A stretch of DNA of 64,000 bases from Taibaiella sp. (GCA_021740995.1 JAIOYR010000006.1:28519-92518); one strand, 5' to 3'; positions 8,261 to 15,861 are shown, counted from the stretch's first letter. Numbers and translations are program-made. The notes: generated by a model from the letters alone, not told the origin.

Positions 8261-8389
8261 ATGGCCAGTGTTATGTTGTTGTTTGCTATTTCTATGTCTT
8301 TGATGATTCGCTTTGTGGAAAAAAAGATAGACCCTAAAGACCTTTCTAAAAATACTGCCACTGAAACCGACGAAAAGGTAGGCAAGTAA
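8261..8389 (+). CDS. Possible small membrane protein (42 aa)
   Basis: ATG at 8261 opens a 42-codon frame: one hydrophobic segment (MLLFAISMSLMI), then a basic and polar tail (FVEKKIDPKDLSKNTATET) ending at TAA 8387-8389. The hydrophobic-then-charged pattern is what a real single-pass small protein shows, and no other gene explains this stretch. No family recognised. The rest of the 8026-8425 gap holds only the trxA promoter region and AT-rich sequence. Confidence 0.4.
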   Translation: MASVMLLFAISMSLMIRFVEKKIDPKDLSKNTATETDEKVGK

Positions 8390-8425
8390 ATGTATTGTTT
8401 GATTTGCTTAAGAACTAACTCTTAA

Positions 8426-8782
8426 TCAGGATAATAAAACCTCTGCCGGAATACCTAATTCCCGGTGAAATATCTTAGCGAGTTCCAGATTTAGTGGTTT
8501 ACGCTTGTTGAGCAATGCTGATACATAACCTTTAGAGCCTATCTTTCCAACCAAGTCCTTATTCTTCATCCCCTTCTCTTCCATTTTCGCTTTTATTGCG
8601 TCAATCGGGTCAGGAAAAGGAATTGGATAATGTGCATCTTCATATTGTTTTATTAGCAACAATACCACTTGCAAATCTTCGCCTTCCGGGCTATCAGGGG
8701 TAACTTTTTTTTCAAATAATTCGTCCACCCAGTCAAGGTACTGCTGGTATTCTTTTTTTGTCTTTATAACGCTAAGTTTCAT
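8426..8782 (-). CDS. higA: HigA-like antitoxin (XRE helix-turn-helix)
   Basis: 118 residues. The N-terminal part (EYQQYLDWVDELFEKK) is the conserved acidic helix of HigA proteins with a following LL/E-rich region. The C-terminal half is a Cro/C1-type helix-turn-helix (MKNKDLVGKIGSKGYVSALL) ending in LGIPAEVLLS. HigA proteins bind HigB and repress their own promoter. It begins 5 bases after the higB stop, toxin first, the normal order for HigBA. The inverted repeat at 9112-9128 is the likely operator. Confidence 0.88.
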   Translation of the reverse strand: MKLSVIKTKKEYQQYLDWVDELFEKKVTPDSPEGEDLQVVLLLIKQYEDAHYPIPFPDPIDAIKAKMEEKGMKNKDLVGKIGSKGYVSALLNKRKPLNLELAKIFHRELGIPAEVLLS

Positions 8783-8787
8783 CGCAG

Positions 8788-9096
8788 CTATTTTTTGTAT
8801 TGAACTGTTGCAACATCTATTCTATCATATTCCTTATGTGTACCAAACCATTTTATTTGAACAACTTTAAATTCAAACACCAAACGCACAACGAGCCGAT
8901 ACTTGTTGCCCATGATATTAAAAACGACTCTATCGTCACCTACAATACTTGCATTGCCATAGGTTTGTTTCAATTCATTAAAGTTTTTAAAAGAGCAAAT
9001 AATGAATTCGTGATACCATTCCTGCAATGCAGATGCAGCTTCCGGGTATTTCTTGCAATAAAACAATAGTGTGGCTCTTGCAATAATATTATACAC
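8788..9096 (-). CDS. higB: HigB-like mRNA interferase toxin
   Basis: About 102 residues. The fold pattern of HigB is clear: an N-terminal IIARATLLFYCKKYPEAA, the core DDRVVFNIMGNKYRLVVRL, then VQIKWFGTHKEYDRIDV at the C-terminus. HigB cleaves ribosome-bound mRNA. There is no ATG; translation probably starts at GTG 9096-9094, with a TTG one codon earlier as an alternative. The TAATTTTG box at 9101-9108 would place the transcript start almost on the GTG, making the mRNA leaderless. AT-rich compared with flanking genes, as is common for mobile toxin-antitoxin modules. Confidence 0.85.
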   Translation of the reverse strand: MYNIIARATLLFYCKKYPEAASALQEWYHEFIICSFKNFNELKQTYGNASIVGDDRVVFNIMGNKYRLVVRLVFEFKVVQIKWFGTHKEYDRIDVATVQYKK

Positions 9097-9100
9097 CAAA

Positions 9101-9128
9101 CAAAATTAATAGTTTTCTGTTAGAAAAC
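9101..9128 (-). promoter_or_regulatory. higBA promoter and candidate HigA operator
   Basis: The minus strand carries TAATTTTG (9101-9108), matching TAnnTTTG. Directly upstream lies a perfect inverted repeat: GTTTTCT (9112-9118), 3-base centre, AGAAAAC (9122-9128). It occupies the spacer between the -7 and -33 positions, where a bound repressor would block polymerase. That fits HigA autoregulation, though binding is inferred. Confidence 0.55.
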
Positions 9129-9168
9129 AAATCTTTATCACCAACAAACAGTTGGGAATTATCTAATG

Positions 9169-9798
9169 TCAATAAAAATCCATAACGGCATTAAAACTAT
9201 AGGTCTTGTGGGATTCTATAGCTACACCTATCTTGCTATAATTGCCCAGGCATATCTTTCTATGGCCCAGATCAGGAATATCCTTATCCTGCAGGAGTAA
9301 CAGTATTATCTCCAGCGGCTTGTCTGACCCATAGTTGCAGCATTCTCCCATAAAGTGCTTGTTTTTTCTGCACTGGTCTGACTGTCGGTTATGCCCTACA
9401 TATCCTTTTTTGCCGGAAGTCTTGGCATGGCAGCGGGCACTAACCATACAGAGCGAGTCGGGCTGCAACAGGGGCAGTGGCTCCATGGTGCTCAGCGTTG
9501 TTACCAAAGTCTGGTAATATTCCTCTGAAGACGGGTCTATGAACTCTGATATACTGGTGCCGTTCTTGAGCACTGTATTACAAAACAGTTTGGGGTTCAT
9601 TCTTACCAGATTCAGTATGTGAATGATTTCCCGCTCAGCTTCGGTCATATACCGCGCATTAGCTGCCGTATTGCATACCTGATATTTAGGGTCGCTCCAT
9701 TTATCTGACCAGGCCGCCAGTGGCGATACATACTTTGCGGCTACACCTCCGGGAGCCATTGCAAACAGGTACATACATACTATCAGGACTACTCTCAT
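9169..9798 (-). CDS. Secreted CAP (SCP-like) domain protein
   Basis: About 209 residues from the ATG at 9798; the frame extends to 9945, but only the internal Met gives a signal peptide (MRVVLIVCMYLFAMAPGG). After the signal, a CAP/CRISP/PR-1 domain is recognisable: the N-terminal helix EREIIHILNLVRMNPKLF, the LCMVSARCHAKTSG segment, GYVGHNRQSD and the C-terminal LGHRKICLGNYSKIGV. Bacterial CAP proteins are extracytoplasmic and their biochemical role is mostly unknown. Cysteines are frequent (about eight), so disulfides are likely. It lies just left of the metalloid island but on the opposite strand. Confidence 0.8.
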   Translation of the reverse strand: MRVVLIVCMYLFAMAPGGVAAKYVSPLAAWSDKWSDPKYQVCNTAANARYMTEAEREIIHILNLVRMNPKLFCNTVLKNGTSISEFIDPSSEEYYQTLVTTLSTMEPLPLLQPDSLCMVSARCHAKTSGKKGYVGHNRQSDQCRKNKHFMGECCNYGSDKPLEIILLLLQDKDIPDLGHRKICLGNYSKIGVAIESHKTYSFNAVMDFY

Positions 9799-10147
9799 AT
9801 TGCGATTGAAGATTACTTTAAATACAAAGCTATTGCAGCTTACGTTACTGCAAATGTAAATTTGTAAGCACAATTTGTGCACACACTCCAGAAAAATGAG
9901 CCGCTGGTGTCTACTTCCTGAGATGCTTAATTGCGCTTCTATCATCTGAATATGCCTACTGGCAGACCTTGGTGGATCTGAAGAATGGCACCCGCTCCTT
10001 ATACTTTTTGAGAATCAAAAATATTGTTCGTACATTTGCGAACAATACAACTTCCTGATTTCTGTATTTGACTCCAAAAGATGCTCACTAAGTCAGGACA
10101 AGTAGTTTAGATAAAAAAGTAAACTAACACAATTTAACACCATTGTT
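9799..10147. other. 349-bp intergenic region upstream of the metalloid island
   Basis: No gene is seen in this stretch. Its right half holds the island promoter and operator at 10007-10046. The left half contains an unused in-frame extension of the CAP gene and nothing else I can identify. Confidence 0.6.
10007..10046 (+). promoter_or_regulatory. Island promoter with palindromic operator centred on the -7 box
   Basis: TTTG at 10007-10010 and TACATTTG at 10031-10038 are separated by 20 bp, a close match to the Bacteroidota -33/-7 pair. The -7 box is exactly framed by a perfect inverted repeat, ATTGTTCG (10023-10030) and CGAACAAT (10039-10046). A dimeric repressor bound there would cover the -7 box. 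The core GTTCG-8-CGAAC recurs at 10771-10788. The adjacent ArsR gene at 10447 is the obvious candidate regulator. Confidence 0.75.
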
Positions 10148-10429
10148 ATGAACGTTTCGAGCGAAGCAATAGCAGCATTAAAAGATCAGGTATCTGCCGC
10201 AGTTCTGGAGAAGAAAACAATCCGCTTTTTTGGGGTTCAGGGATGCTGCGGCCCGTCTGTACAGATGGCTCTTGAAGACCAAAAACATGAATCAGATGAA
10301 TCATTTACTATGGATGGAGTGCAGTTCAGCTACGACCCCGCCATTAAAGAAATGCTGGAACCTGTAACACTCATATTCGATGAGCAAGGATTTCAACTAC
10401 AGGGATTTCAGGCATCTGGCTGCTGCTAA
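10148..10429 (+). CDS. HesB/IscA-like protein with vicinal cysteines
   Basis: 93 residues. The pattern KKTIRFFGVQGCCGPSVQMA followed by MDGVQFSYDP and a C-terminal GCC matches the HesB/IscA fold, in particular the HesB-like group whose selenoprotein members have Sec in the corresponding glycine-rich turn. Here that turn is GCCG (Cys33, Cys34), with a second pair Cys92-Cys93 at the very end. Classical A-type carriers hold Fe-S clusters with three Cys in a different spacing, so this is not a standard IscA. As first gene of the island under the ArsR-type operator, a metalloid-binding or redox role is inferred; function is not established. Confidence 0.7.
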   Translation: MNVSSEAIAALKDQVSAAVLEKKTIRFFGVQGCCGPSVQMALEDQKHESDESFTMDGVQFSYDPAIKEMLEPVTLIFDEQGFQLQGFQASGCC

Positions 10430-10446
10430 CAAACTACCATAAAAAA

Positions 10447-10752
10447 ATGAAAGTAAAGTCGAAATCAGACTATTTCACCAGAGAGCAGGAACAGGCAGCT
10501 CGTTTTGCAAAGGCGCTGGGGCATCCGGTGCGCATTGCCATTTTACAGCTTTTGCATTCACAAACCTGCTGCTACCATGGCGATATGGCTGATGAATTGC
10601 CGGTAGCAAAGTCTACTATATCCCAACACCTGAATGAACTAAAAGATGCCGGACTGATACAGGGCGACATTACGCCCCCTACTGTAAAGTATTGTATCAA
10701 TGCTGATAATTGGGAGTTGGCAAAAAAACTCTTCAATCAGGTGCTTGAATAA
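10447..10752 (+). CDS. arsR: ArsR/SmtB family metalloregulator (first copy)
   Basis: 101 residues with a winged helix: AKALGHPVRIAILQLL, then the recognition helix VAKSTISQHLNELKDAGLI. A vicinal Cys pair (TCCYHGDMADEL, Cys41-Cys42) sits where E. coli ArsR has its CxC arsenite sensor at the start of the DNA-binding helix region. Family members repress in the metal-free state and release DNA when As(III), Sb(III) or another soft metal binds. The probable targets are the two GTTCG-8-CGAAC repeats that overlap the promoters before 10148 and before 10826. It follows the HesB-like gene by 17 bases. Confidence 0.9.
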   Translation: MKVKSKSDYFTREQEQAARFAKALGHPVRIAILQLLHSQTCCYHGDMADELPVAKSTISQHLNELKDAGLIQGDITPPTVKYCINADNWELAKKLFNQVLE

Positions 10753-10770
10753 AAAAAATTTACCACTGAC

Positions 10771-10809
10771 GTTCGTCATTTTACGAACTACGAATCTGTG
10801 GTAACTTTG
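10771..10809 (+). promoter_or_regulatory. Second promoter/operator of the first ArsR regulon
   Basis: An inverted repeat GTTCG (10771-10775) and CGAAC (10784-10788) with an 8-bp centre repeats the architecture of the site at 10023-10046. A TAACTTTG -7 box follows at 10802-10809, so the repeat covers the expected -33 region. It would drive the mini-thioredoxin and permease genes. Two sites of identical geometry 740 bp apart support a genuine operator. Confidence 0.7.
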
Positions 10810-10825
10810 TAAAAAGCTAAAAAAC

Positions 10826-11062
10826 ATGAAACACATAAAAGTATTAGGTCCGGGTTGTGCAAAATGTAAAACTACCTACAACAATGTATTGGAAGCTATA
10901 AAACAAACCGGCGTAGCGGCTGATGTGATTAAGATTGAAGACCTGATGGAAATGATGAAGTATGATGTGCTCACTACACCGGTACTGATGATAGATGAAG
11001 TAGTAAAGGTGAAGGGTAGGGTTGCAGACGTTGCTGAAATAAAACAGTTGTTGAGCGCCTAG
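10826..11062 (+). CDS. Mini-thioredoxin (Thioredoxin_3 family)
   Basis: 78 residues, matching the small redox-active disulfide protein 2 family: KVLGPGCAKCKTTYNNV with active-site Cys11 and Cys14, and the cis-Pro region VLTTPVLMIDEVVKVKG. The family often lies beside ArsR and YraQ/ArsP-type permeases, as here, with the permease 45 bases downstream. A role in thiol exchange with the permease or a metalloid-thiol complex is inferred from context. No signal peptide, so it acts in the cytoplasm. Confidence 0.9.
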   Translation: MKHIKVLGPGCAKCKTTYNNVLEAIKQTGVAADVIKIEDLMEMMKYDVLTTPVLMIDEVVKVKGRVADVAEIKQLLSA

Positions 11063-11107
11063 ATACTATCATATTGAATGCACTGACGATCACAATAGTC
11101 CAAAACT

Positions 11108-12085
11108 ATGTTTGACGAGGTACAACATTTTGCTGATTGGCTGGTTTATACAGTTTTGGGGTTAATGCATGGCTCCAAAATAGGGGATGCACTGAACTTC
11201 TTTGTGTTTGACACCATCAAGATATTCATACTGCTTGCGCTGGTGACAGTGATAATGGGTATTATCAACTCCTACTTCCCGATAGATAAGGTCAGGAACT
11301 TTCTTACCAAACGAAAGTGGTATGGCGCTGACTATTTTATTGCATCATTTTTCGGAACAATCACCCCTTTTTGCTCTTGCTCGTCTGTACCGTTGTTTAT
11401 AGGGTTTGTGAAAGGGGGTATACCGCTGGGTGTTACACTGGCATTCTTAATTTCTTCCCCCCTCGTAGATGCTGTGTCGGTAGCCATATTCATAGGTATG
11501 TTCGGCTTGAAAGTGACAATAGTATATGTAGTTAGTGGTATCATACTCTCTATGGTAGCCGGGTACATCTTAGGCAAACTAAAACAAGATGACCTGCTTA
11601 CAGACTGGGTAAAAGAAATAATTAGTAATAAGCTCACAACAACGAACACCTACGAAGAAGAAAGGTTGCCGTTCAGTAAACGGCTGCCAGGCATTGTGAA
11701 AGAGGCTTTTGGGATAGTAAAAGGCGTATCCATCTACATACTGGTTGGTATTGCCATAGGCGGGTTGATGCATGGTTTTATACCGACCGGTTTCTTTGAG
11801 GCATATATAACCAAAGAAAACCCGTTTGCCGTGCCTATAGCCGTGCTTGTAGGTGTACCTATGTACAGCAATGCCGCAGGAGTGCTGCCTGTAATACAGG
11901 TATTGGTACAAAAGGGAATTCCAATAGGTACCGCAATTGCATTCTCTATGGCTGTGGTGGGCTTATCCATACCGGAAGGGCTGTTGCTGAAAAAAGTAAT
12001 GACTACAAAAATGCTCTTACTGTTCTTTGGAGTAGTGGCTGCCTGTATTGTTATATCGGGCTACTTATTCAATTTCATTTTATAA
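11108..12085 (+). CDS. Permease of the ArsP / YraQ (DUF318) family
   Basis: 325 residues with about eight transmembrane segments. The diagnostic motif TPFCSCSSVPLFIGF (Cys89 and Cys91) and the mirrored second-half motif VGVPMYSNAAGVLPVI are both present, as in permeases for trivalent organoarsenicals (ArsP) and SO_0444-type metal exporters. Half-repeat symmetry is visible. It would export a thiol-reactive metal or metalloid across the inner membrane. The substrate cannot be set by sequence alone; pairing with ArsR and the mini-thioredoxin favours arsenic or antimony, but copper or zinc is possible. Confidence 0.88.
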   Translation: MFDEVQHFADWLVYTVLGLMHGSKIGDALNFFVFDTIKIFILLALVTVIMGIINSYFPIDKVRNFLTKRKWYGADYFIASFFGTITPFCSCSSVPLFIGFVKGGIPLGVTLAFLISSPLVDAVSVAIFIGMFGLKVTIVYVVSGIILSMVAGYILGKLKQDDLLTDWVKEIISNKLTTTNTYEEERLPFSKRLPGIVKEAFGIVKGVSIYILVGIAIGGLMHGFIPTGFFEAYITKENPFAVPIAVLVGVPMYSNAAGVLPVIQVLVQKGIPIGTAIAFSMAVVGLSIPEGLLLKKVMTTKMLLLFFGVVAACIVISGYLFNFIL

Positions 12086-12244
12086 ACCATTTTTATGAAA
12101 AATATAGGTGTTCAGCGTTACAAAATCAATAGAAAATGCTCCGTTGGAAAATGATTTTACAGACCAGATATTCGCTCAAACACAGACACCAAAACCGACA
12201 TTTTGAATAAAATTAAAAGTTCATGTTTGTCGAATCAAAATTCC

Positions 12245-12260
12245 ATCGTAATATTGCAAT
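12245..12260 (+). promoter_or_regulatory. Candidate operator of the second ArsR (site 1)
   Basis: ATCGTAATATTGCAAT, an imperfect palindrome (AT-G--AAT/ATT--C-AT symmetry) ending 3 bases before the ATG of the second ArsR gene. Its right half contains the perfect palindrome TATTGCAATA at 12252-12261. A 14-of-16 match recurs at 12608-12623 before the DUF6428 gene, which supports a shared repressor. No clear TAnnTTTG box was found for this gene; the 12086-12263 gap otherwise holds nothing identifiable. Confidence 0.55.
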
Positions 12261-12263
12261 AGA

Positions 12264-12590
12264 ATGGGACTTACAAAAACAGAGATATTTACAGAAGAGC
12301 AAAACAAGCTGGCTACCATGCTGAAGGCACTGGCACACCCGGCGCGGATAGCTATACTGGAGCAGATAATAAAGGCTAATGCCTGTATATGTGGTGAGCT
12401 GGTAGATGAACTGGGATTGGCACAGGCAACAATATCCCAACACCTGAAAGAACTAAAAAATGCAGGAATAATACAAGGCACCATAGAAGGCGTAACAGTG
12501 TGCTACTGCATAGAACCTGTGGCATGGAAGTTATTGCAAGACAATCTTGCAGCATTTTTCAGGTCATACAATCCGGGTAAGTGCTGCTAA
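12264..12590 (+). CDS. arsR: ArsR/SmtB family metalloregulator (second copy)
   Basis: 108 residues; winged-helix core AHPARIAILEQI and recognition helix LAQATISQHLKELKNAGII. The sensor region reads ACICGELVDEL, a CxC (Cys41, Cys43) comparable to the ELCVCDL of E. coli ArsR. More cysteines are at 80, 82 and the C-terminal pair 107-108, which the first copy lacks. It is about half identical to the first ArsR by eye but its flanking operators differ (ATCGTnAnATTGCAAT type), so the two repressors probably control separate units within the island. It likely derepresses DUF6428-acr3 and the genes beyond on As(III). Confidence 0.9.
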   Translation: MGLTKTEIFTEEQNKLATMLKALAHPARIAILEQIIKANACICGELVDELGLAQATISQHLKELKNAGIIQGTIEGVTVCYCIEPVAWKLLQDNLAAFFRSYNPGKCC

Positions 12591-12607
12591 ATTTTTTACT
12601 GAAATCA

Positions 12608-12623
12608 ATCGTTAAATTGCAAT
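12608..12623 (+). promoter_or_regulatory. Candidate operator of the second ArsR (site 2)
   Basis: ATCGTTAAATTGCAAT differs from the 12245-12260 site at only two central positions. It lies 27 bases before the DUF6428 start in the short gap after the second arsR gene, so this repressor may control both its own gene and the downstream efflux unit. Confidence 0.5.
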
Positions 12624-12650
12624 ATTATATACCACTAAATAAACAGAATC

Positions 12651-13124
12651 ATGAAACTATCTGAAATAAAGAAACACTTAGAAACAGCAGAAGCTGTGAA
12701 CTTTCAATTGCCTGATGGCAACATGGTACCAGAGCATTTTCATGTGACCGAGGTGGGCATTATCACAAAAGACTTCATAGACTGCGGCGGCACTGTCAGA
12801 CATGAAAAAGTAGCCAACTTTCAGTTGTGGAATGCGGCAGACTATGAACACAGACTGAAGGCCGGTAAACTGCTGAAGATAATAGCCTTGTCAGAGAAGG
12901 TACTGGGTATGGAAGATCTGGAAATAGAGGTGGAATACCAGGACCAAACCATAGGCAAGTATGACCTGGGGTATGATGGAACAAACTTTACGCTATTGTC
13001 GAAACAAACAGCCTGCCTTGCAAATGATAAATGTGGCATACCTGAGGGCAAGCTGAAGATAGCATTAAATATGCTGGGCACCGCGGCAAAAGAGAGCTGC
13101 ACACCGGGCGGTGGCTGTTGCTAA
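12651..13124 (+). CDS. DUF6428 family protein
   Basis: 157 residues, recognisable from the start (MKLSEIKKHLETAEAVNFQL) and core (PEHFHVTEVGIITKDFIDCG). The family is known almost only from ars operons of Bacteroidota and relatives; its biochemical role is unknown. The C-terminus ends CTPGGGCC, a cysteine-rich tail with a vicinal pair (Cys156-Cys157), and LANDKCGI contributes another Cys. Vicinal thiols suit As(III) binding, so a carrier or sequestration role is inferred. No signal peptide or membrane segment. 42 bases before acr3. Confidence 0.85.
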   Translation: MKLSEIKKHLETAEAVNFQLPDGNMVPEHFHVTEVGIITKDFIDCGGTVRHEKVANFQLWNAADYEHRLKAGKLLKIIALSEKVLGMEDLEIEVEYQDQTIGKYDLGYDGTNFTLLSKQTACLANDKCGIPEGKLKIALNMLGTAAKESCTPGGGCC

Positions 13125-13166
13125 AAAACCATACAATTACAACCAACAAAAAACAACCTGAGACAA

Positions 13167-14252
13167 ATGTCAGCTAACAATTGTGCCCCTGCCGCAGAAC
13201 GGAAAAAACTAGGATTTCTTGACAGGTATTTAACGTTATGGATTTTTTTGGCCATGGCTATAGGTGTAGGTATAGGTTACTTTGTACCTTCATCGTCAGA
13301 CTTTATCAATTCTTTTTCATCAGGCACTATCAATATACCTCTGGCTGTAGGGCTGATTCTGATGATGTATCCTCCGCTGGCTAAGGTACACTATGAGAAA
13401 ATGGGTGAAGTATTCAGCAACACCAAAGTAATGGGTGTATCTCTGTTGCTCAACTGGATAGTGGGACCAATACTCATGTTTGTACTGGCTATTGTATTTC
13501 TCAACGGCTACCCCGAATACATGATAGGGCTGATACTGATAGGGCTGGCACGCTGCATAGCCATGGTTGTAGTGTGGAATGAACTGGCCGAAGGCAACAG
13601 GGAATATGCAGCGGGACTAATAGCGTTGAACAGCATTTTTCAGGTGCTGCTTTACAGTGTCTATGCCTACTTCTTTATCACAGTATTGCCACCCCTGTTT
13701 GGTATACAGGGGCTTGAAGTGAATATAACAATAGGAGAAATAGCAAAGAGTGTAGGCATCTACCTGGGTATACCATTTGCCGCTGGCATTATCAGCAGGT
13801 ATGCGCTCATCAGCATAAAAGGAGCAGAATGGTTTCAGAAGAAATTCATACCGTTTGTATCCCCCATCACGCTGATTGCACTGTTGTTTACCATCATTGT
13901 AATGTTCAGCCTGAAGGGAGAACTAATAGTGCAGATACCTATGGATGTGGTGCGCATAGCCATACCGTTGGTTATCTACTTTGCGATTATGTTTGTAGTG
14001 AGTTTCTTCGCAGGTAAAAAAATGGGAGCTGATTATTCCAAAAGTGCATCTATTGCATTCACCGCCGCAGGCAACAATTTCGAACTGGCAATAGCAGTAG
14101 CAATAGGTGTATTTGGCATCAATAGCGGACAAGCATTTGTAGGAGTCATAGGCCCGCTTGTAGAAGTACCGGCACTGATAGCACTGGTAAATCTGGCGTT
14201 CTGGTTCAGGAAAAAATACTTTACTAATACTATTTCAACCAATAAAAGTTAG
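13167..14252 (+). CDS. acr3: ACR3-type arsenite efflux permease
   Basis: 361 residues, ten predicted membrane helices, normal family length. ACR3 signatures are [19 protein letters not shown], the essential Cys in [17 protein letters not shown] (Cys130), and [20 protein letters not shown], with [16 protein letters not shown] near the end. ACR3 extrudes As(OH)3 as a uniporter or proton antiporter. Context (second ArsR, DUF6428, operator at 12608) makes arsenite the likely substrate. The N-terminus carries one Cys (NNCAPA). It ends 5 bases before the metallophosphoesterase. Confidence 0.95.
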   Translation: MSANNCAPAAERKKLGFLDRYLTLWIFLAMAIGVGIGYFVPSSSDFINSFSSGTINIPLAVGLILMMYPPLAKVHYEKMGEVFSNTKVMGVSLLLNWIVGPILMFVLAIVFLNGYPEYMIGLILIGLARCIAMVVVWNELAEGNREYAAGLIALNSIFQVLLYSVYAYFFITVLPPLFGIQGLEVNITIGEIAKSVGIYLGIPFAAGIISRYALISIKGAEWFQKKFIPFVSPITLIALLFTIIVMFSLKGELIVQIPMDVVRIAIPLVIYFAIMFVVSFFAGKKMGADYSKSASIAFTAAGNNFELAIAVAIGVFGINSGQAFVGVIGPLVEVPALIALVNLAFWFRKKYFTNTISTNKS

Positions 14253-14257
14253 CAATT

Positions 14258-15031
14258 ATGAAAATCGCATTATTCTCAGATATTCATGCCAACCTGCCGG
14301 CATTGGAGGCCTTTTTCAAAGATGTAGATAGCCGCAAACCTGATTCCATATATTGCCTGGGCGATCTGGTGGGCTACAATATTTGGCCAAATGAAGTAGT
14401 AGACGAAATACGCAAACGGGGAATACCCACTATAGCAGGCAATTACGACTTTGGGATAGGCCGGGCTATCAATAATTGTGGCTGTGCTTACAAAACTGAT
14501 GAAGAGAAGGAAAACGGAAGTGTATCTATCTCCTACACCAACAGTATAATGAAAGATGAGCAACGTGGCTATCTGCGCACGCTGCCAGCTCATATAAGGG
14601 TAGAGTATCAGCTAAATGGAGACAAACTGAACCTGCTGCTGGTACACGGCAGCCCCCGAAAAATAAATGAATACCTGTTTGAAGACAGGGAAGAAAAAAG
14701 CATGCTGCGCATAATGCACGATGCGGATGCGGATATAATGTGCTTTGGTCATACCCATAAACCTTACCACAGAATAATAGACGAAACCACAGAAGAAAAA
14801 ACAAGATACCGCCACGCCGTAAACATAGGCTCTGTAGGCAAACCCAAAGATGGTGATGCCCGCGGTGGCTATGTAATGCTTTCTATCAATGACAAAAGCT
14901 CGATACTGGACAAAGAAAGTATAAAAGTGGAGTTTATACGGTTTGAGTATGATGTGGAGAAAGCGGCAAAAGCAGTCGAAGACAGCCCGCTGCCCAATGC
15001 GTATGCAGAAAGCCTGAGGAAGGGAGTTTAA
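14258..15031 (+). CDS. Calcineurin-like metallophosphoesterase
   Basis: 257 residues with all metallophosphoesterase motifs: FSDIHAN (Asp8, His10), CLGDLVGYN, AGNYDFGIG in place of GNHD, LLVHGSPR and FGHTHKPYH. It resembles the YfcE/DevT-like cytoplasmic phosphodiesterases. GNYD instead of GNHD is a conservative change seen in this subgroup. Placed between acr3 and the lipoprotein with only 5 and 24 bases of spacing, so it belongs to the transcription unit. Metallophosphoesterase genes occur in other Bacteroidota ars clusters; the substrate is unknown. Confidence 0.88.
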   Translation: MKIALFSDIHANLPALEAFFKDVDSRKPDSIYCLGDLVGYNIWPNEVVDEIRKRGIPTIAGNYDFGIGRAINNCGCAYKTDEEKENGSVSISYTNSIMKDEQRGYLRTLPAHIRVEYQLNGDKLNLLLVHGSPRKINEYLFEDREEKSMLRIMHDADADIMCFGHTHKPYHRIIDETTEEKTRYRHAVNIGSVGKPKDGDARGGYVMLSINDKSSILDKESIKVEFIRFEYDVEKAAKAVEDSPLPNAYAESLRKGV

Positions 15032-15055
15032 AGTAAATTCAACAAATTCAGAACA

Positions 15056-15853
15056 ATGAAAAGGATACCATTATTTCTTTTGTGGCTATTGGCTCTTACG
15101 GCCTGCAGCGACACTGAACGGACCAACGAAAAAGAAAGCACAACAGTTGCAGGTACAAAGAGTGCGCCACCCGATGAAAACACAACACCTGTGCGCGCGC
15201 AGCTTGATGAAGCTAAAAGCATGGGCAAGGTGGCTTTTTTTGTATTGGTCAGTAATGATACTGCCGGCAATAGTCAGGCATTAGCAGTAGCCGGCAGAGT
15301 GACCAAACAGGTAGAAAACTCTGCAATGATAAAGGTAAACAGAGACGACGCGGCAAATGCTGCCGTTATAGAAAAGTGGCAGTTGAGTAGTATTCCTACA
15401 CCGGCCATTTTCATCATATCACCAAAGGGAATACCTGTCACAAGTTTTTCTCTGGAAGAGGCGAATGAAAGTGATATAATCAGCTATATTCCATCGCCCA
15501 AAATGGACGATGCATTCGTAGCACTGGATGAAAAGAAACCTGTGTTTATATTAGTTGCAGGGAAGAGTGCTACGGACAGAGAGAAAATAAAATCCAGCTG
15601 CATAGCGGCTAATGAACTGTTGAAAATAAAGGCGGCACTAATAGAAGTAGATCAGGATGACCCTAAAGAAAAAAGACTGTTGGATAAATTTGAGATTCCT
15701 TCTTCTTCAACTACTCCGACGGTAGTAGTACTGAACGCTGAGGGTGAAACAACTGGAACCTTTAAGGGGTCTGTAACTACAAAACAATTGGTAACAGCAG
15801 CTACCAAAGTGATAACAACACCATGCTGCGCCAACGGCGAAACCTGCAAATAA
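15056..15853 (+). CDS. Lipoprotein with two thioredoxin-like segments and a Cys-rich tail
   Basis: 265 residues. Signal peptide with lipobox LTAC (Cys17), Thr/Glu-rich linker, then two segments that each look thioredoxin-like without a CxxC: first VAFFVLVSNDTAG...LSSIPTPAIFIIS, second VFILVAGKSATDR...IPSSSTTPTVVVLN. In both, a cis-Pro-like TP follows the beta strand. The protein ends PCCANGETCK with Cys257, Cys258 and Cys264, a possible three-thiol As(III) site in the periplasm. It sits 8 bases before the ABC permease, so a periplasmic metalloid-binding partner of that exporter is inferred. No described family recognised. Confidence 0.6.
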   Translation: MKRIPLFLLWLLALTACSDTERTNEKESTTVAGTKSAPPDENTTPVRAQLDEAKSMGKVAFFVLVSNDTAGNSQALAVAGRVTKQVENSAMIKVNRDDAANAAVIEKWQLSSIPTPAIFIISPKGIPVTSFSLEEANESDIISYIPSPKMDDAFVALDEKKPVFILVAGKSATDREKIKSSCIAANELLKIKAALIEVDQDDPKEKRLLDKFEIPSSSTTPTVVVLNAEGETTGTFKGSVTTKQLVTAATKVITTPCCANGETCK

Positions 15854-15861
15854 CTACCTGA

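Noticed and set aside
10148..10429. Selenocysteine (in-frame TGA) in the HesB-like gene
   Set aside because: The position is encoded as Cys and no in-frame TGA or SECIS-like hairpin is needed.
12094..12153. 18-codon frame MKNIGVQRYK... between the permease and second arsR
   Set aside because: Too short, no signal or motif, and it lies in the second ArsR promoter region.
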